The position numbers were made by a program, and so were the translations under genes. The notes beneath the pieces were generated by a model. The model did not search any database, was not told the origin of the DNA, and worked only from the letters and a program-made list of their open reading frames with translations. From NCBI GenBank assembly GCA_014381035.1, contig JACMIS010000880.1, positions 1-6,352 of the forward strand: a stretch of DNA of 6,352 nt. The letters are read 5' to 3'. Positions 4,191 to 6,352 of the stretch are shown here, one piece after another. Within the stretch, counting starts at the first letter, position 1. The number at the start of each line of letters is the position of its first letter. This DNA comes from Armatimonadota bacterium (lineage in GTDB: Bacteria; Armatimonadota; Armatimonadia; Armatimonadales; Armatimonadaceae).

Positions 4191-6352
4191 ATGCTTCGAT
4201 CGCATTTACCCTACTCCCTGTCTCTCTACCTTTTTCTTGCTTCTTTATCGGCATTTTCCATGCCATCTTTAGCCCAATCGCTGGAAGGTTCGTCACGGCA
4301 AGGTGCCGTCGTGCGAAAATCCACTGGCTCATATCTGGATCGGATTCGCTATGACCCCAGGACAAGCGGACCACTGATCTGGATAACGGGGTCGCCTGAG
4401 CTTCCGGTCTCTTCCGCACAAGAAACACTGCCCGCCGGGGAGACGGGTAAAGAAACGGCGCGCCAATTCGCCGACCGGCTCGGTTGCCGCATCTTCGCGC
4501 AGAACACGCTGACGGTGATTGCTCCGCGTGACCAGCGCGTGATCGCCGACGTCCCGCAAAAACCCGCCGATCCCTTCGCCAAGATGAGTTCCCGCGAACG
4601 GTTCAGCGTGCTCCTATCACTCCTGTCGCGCGAGCAGTGGCGGGCGGCAACAAGTGAAAAGGGCATCGGGGTGGAGGAAATGACCGAGGAACAACGCAGT
4701 CTCTGGTCCAGTTTGTTGCCGAGCGACAAGATTTCTCTGCAAAAAAACCGGCTCATCCCTACCGGTGACCGTGCGTACAACTACGAGAAAGATGGCGAGC
4801 CTCGGGAGTTTTCACCGGATATAGCTCGGCTACGGTTGGTGCGACGCATACACTTCCTTTTTCAAAGAGTGGGCGCGGAGGATTCCCGATATTCCAGCAG
4901 TACGGATGGTCCCGTGGGCGATGACCCCGGCACCGTCTATACGGGTAACGTCGAGTACACGCCAGACGAGCATCGCGCCGACGGCAGCAACCCGGTGCAG
5001 GCGTTCGGGGCTACCATTCTACAGACCGTTCCGAACCGCTCGAAGAAAAGCGATCTGGATCTCGCCTCGCCCGCGTTGAACGTCGCCGTACCACTGGAAA
5101 CGGAGACCGAAACCATACGCGAACTTGTCGAACGTACCGGCAAAAGTATCCGGCTGAACCTGCGCTGCGATAAACGTGTTGGAGACCTGAAAGTGTTCCG
5201 GCGGGTGGTACCTGGGGCGACGGTTTCCGCCAGCGATCTGCTACAAAGTGTCTGTCTGGGTGTTTGCGGCACATTCCGTAAGATTACTCCCGCGACAGGC
5301 GAACCGATATATCTGCTTACGCATGATACCGAAGGGATCGGCTCCCGCTTTTTACGGTGGAGCGACTGGTCGGAGGAGGCGGTCCAGAAACGCTACAACA
5401 CGGTCGAAAACGCTTCGAATAAGTCGGCGGCGGTAGACCCGCTGGACATGATCGGTTTCGCACCGAACGATCCCTATGCTCTGCCACCGGCATTGCTCAC
5501 GCGGGTAGATGCCGCCTACCGAAAACAACGTTTCGGCACCGCGCCGGAGTTCAAAATGAGTGAATTGCCACTCGCCCTGCGAAAGGAAGCACAAGCCAGT
5601 ATCGCATGGTGGGGAAAGAACGGTGCTGCGCTGAGAACGGATACGTTGCGGGTCGGCACCGAACTGACATGCCAGTTGCTACTCCCCGGCGGCATCGCGG
5701 TAGAACCGGCTTCCTACGGACGAGATTTCGGAGGGCAGTATCTACAGAAGATCGCAGTCATCGAAAAGCGAACCGTGGCAGCGAAAACCACGAAACCCGA
5801 ACCGCCTGCGAAACCGGTCGCCCTTCCCATCGTGCCGGGACGCCGCGTCCTGTTGCTTCCCCTTCCCATTGAGTCGGAAGAGGTGCAAAGGGTGCTCCGA
5901 GCGGCACAACGTAAGGGGTTCACCGATGCGTGGCTTCGTGTTCCGTTGGAGATCGATGAAAAACAAAAGGCACGTCTCGTGGCGGCGGTTAGATTCGGGA
6001 CGAAAATGGGGCTTCGCGTCGGGGCGGTGGTGGATATTCTGCGCGGCTACAAGGGAGTACCCGACGTAAACTTGTTCGGGGAGACCGGTGCGGCGTTCGC
6101 AGATCGCAAGATAGCCGCGAATCCGGAGCGCGATTATTATGCCAGACAATTCCCCCATTGGAATGTTTGGAACGAAAACACCATCAAATCAGGTTTGGTC
6201 TCGCTTGCTTCCGTCCCTGATTTGTCCGCACTGACACTACAGGCGACCGCCGCTCCGGGACACGCGGGGGTAGTACGTGGCGGCGATGGCATCCCACCCG
6301 GCGGGCACCTTGGCTACACTGTCGAGACCCGCCTCGCCTGCCTCGAAGCCAA
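4191..6352 (+). CDS. Large exported protein with STN-like and possible TIM-barrel-like segments, 3' end beyond window
   Basis: An uninterrupted frame of 720 codons runs off the window, so the true length is unknown. Residues 1-28 form a signal peptide (MLRSHLPYSLSLYLFLASLS, hydrophobic core, then SLA before Gln29, a fitting signal peptidase I site). Residues 90-230 are mainly helical and charged, with no recognised domain. Residues 290-378 look like a secretin/TonB short N-terminal (STN-like) unit: ALNVAVPLETETETIRELVE, TGKSIRLNL, a VPGATVSASDLLQSVCLGVC helix, then PIYLLTHD. A Pro/Lys linker (534-546) leads to RRVLLLPLP, EEVQRVLRAAQRKGFTDAWLRVPL and GLRVGAVVDILRG, a beta-alpha-beta series like the start of a TIM barrel. 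The last part (LTLQATAAPGH ... LGYTVETRLA) recalls conserved ends of putative glycosidase-like proteins. It is divergent from the sigma gene. The reading frame is certain; both domain assignments are tentative and no function is claimed. Confidence 0.85.
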   Translation, partial: MLRSHLPYSLSLYLFLASLSAFSMPSLAQSLEGSSRQGAVVRKSTGSYLDRIRYDPRTSGPLIWITGSPELPVSSAQETLPAGETGKETARQFADRLGCRIFAQNTLTVIAPRDQRVIADVPQKPADPFAKMSSRERFSVLLSLLSREQWRAATSEKGIGVEEMTEEQRSLWSSLLPSDKISLQKNRLIPTGDRAYNYEKDGEPREFSPDIARLRLVRRIHFLFQRVGAEDSRYSSSTDGPVGDDPGTVYTGNVEYTPDEHRADGSNPVQAFGATILQTVPNRSKKSDLDLASPALNVAVPLETETETIRELVERTGKSIRLNLRCDKRVGDLKVFRRVVPGATVSASDLLQSVCLGVCGTFRKITPATGEPIYLLTHDTEGIGSRFLRWSDWSEEAVQKRYNTVENASNKSAAVDPLDMIGFAPNDPYALPPALLTRVDAAYRKQRFGTAPEFKMSELPLALRKEAQASIAWWGKNGAALRTDTLRVGTELTCQLLLPGGIAVEPASYGRDFGGQYLQKIAVIEKRTVAAKTTKPEPPAKPVALPIVPGRRVLLLPLPIESEEVQRVLRAAQRKGFTDAWLRVPLEIDEKQKARLVAAVRFGTKMGLRVGAVVDILRGYKGVPDVNLFGETGAAFADRKIAANPERDYYARQFPHWNVWNENTIKSGLVSLASVPDLSALTLQATAAPGHAGVVRGGDGIPPGGHLGYTVETRLACLEA

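Noticed and set aside
4150..4780. Minus-strand open frames (92 and 143 codons) opposite the start of the large secreted-protein gene
   Set aside because: They overlap a frame with a signal peptide and AAGGAG ribosome site, have no recognisable domains and overlap each other in different frames.
4191..6352. Possible frameshift or pseudogene, because only short stop-terminated frames are obvious on the plus strand
   Set aside because: Reading codon by codon from ATG 4191 gives 720 sense codons with no stop; the frame simply runs past the window end.

Overview
The window looks like chromosomal DNA from a diderm (Gram-negative-type) bacterium of moderate to fairly high G+C. The evidence is a TonB-family energy transducer, a lipobox lipoprotein, a zinc-binding membrane anti-sigma factor and a large exported protein. 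The lineage cannot be fixed from sequence alone. The gene set and the style of the large secreted protein suggest an under-characterised phylum such as Armatimonadota, but that is a weak guess. I see no rRNA, tRNA, CRISPR array, insertion sequence or phage gene.

Layout: (1) Positions 3-320 (+) are the C-terminal end of a histidine phosphatase (phosphoglycerate-mutase-like) gene. (2) Five genes follow on the minus strand. In transcription order they are an ECF sigma factor (3848-3243), a ZAS/zf-HC2 anti-sigma factor (3114-2374), a TonB-like protein (2299-1454), a Pro/Gly-rich lipoprotein with a TPR-like tail (1395-826) and a STAS-domain anti-sigma-factor antagonist (688-335), which converges on the histidine phosphatase gene. 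(3) Positions 3849-4190 are a divergent intergenic region rich in repeats and dyads. (4) From 4191 to the window end (+) there is one uninterrupted reading frame of at least 720 codons. It encodes a secreted protein with an STN/secretin-N-like segment and the start of what may be a TIM-barrel-like domain. It has no stop codon inside the window.

How it fits together: the sigma and anti-sigma genes form a standard ECF signalling pair. A GGAACC-N17-CGTATC element just upstream of the sigma gene looks like an ECF-type autoregulatory promoter. Terminator-like hairpins sit directly after the sigma gene and after the anti-sigma gene, and a consensus TATAAT box lies just upstream of the lipoprotein gene. 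The row of minus-strand genes may therefore be expressed in steps rather than as one uniform operon. The linked TonB-like protein and lipoprotein make an envelope role plausible for the sigma regulon, but this is inference.

Several start codons were moved from the longest possible ORF. The sigma gene is placed at GTG 3848 and the STAS gene at ATG 688, both with good Shine-Dalgarno sequences. The anti-sigma factor must start at a TTG (3114) to keep the first zinc-binding Cys.
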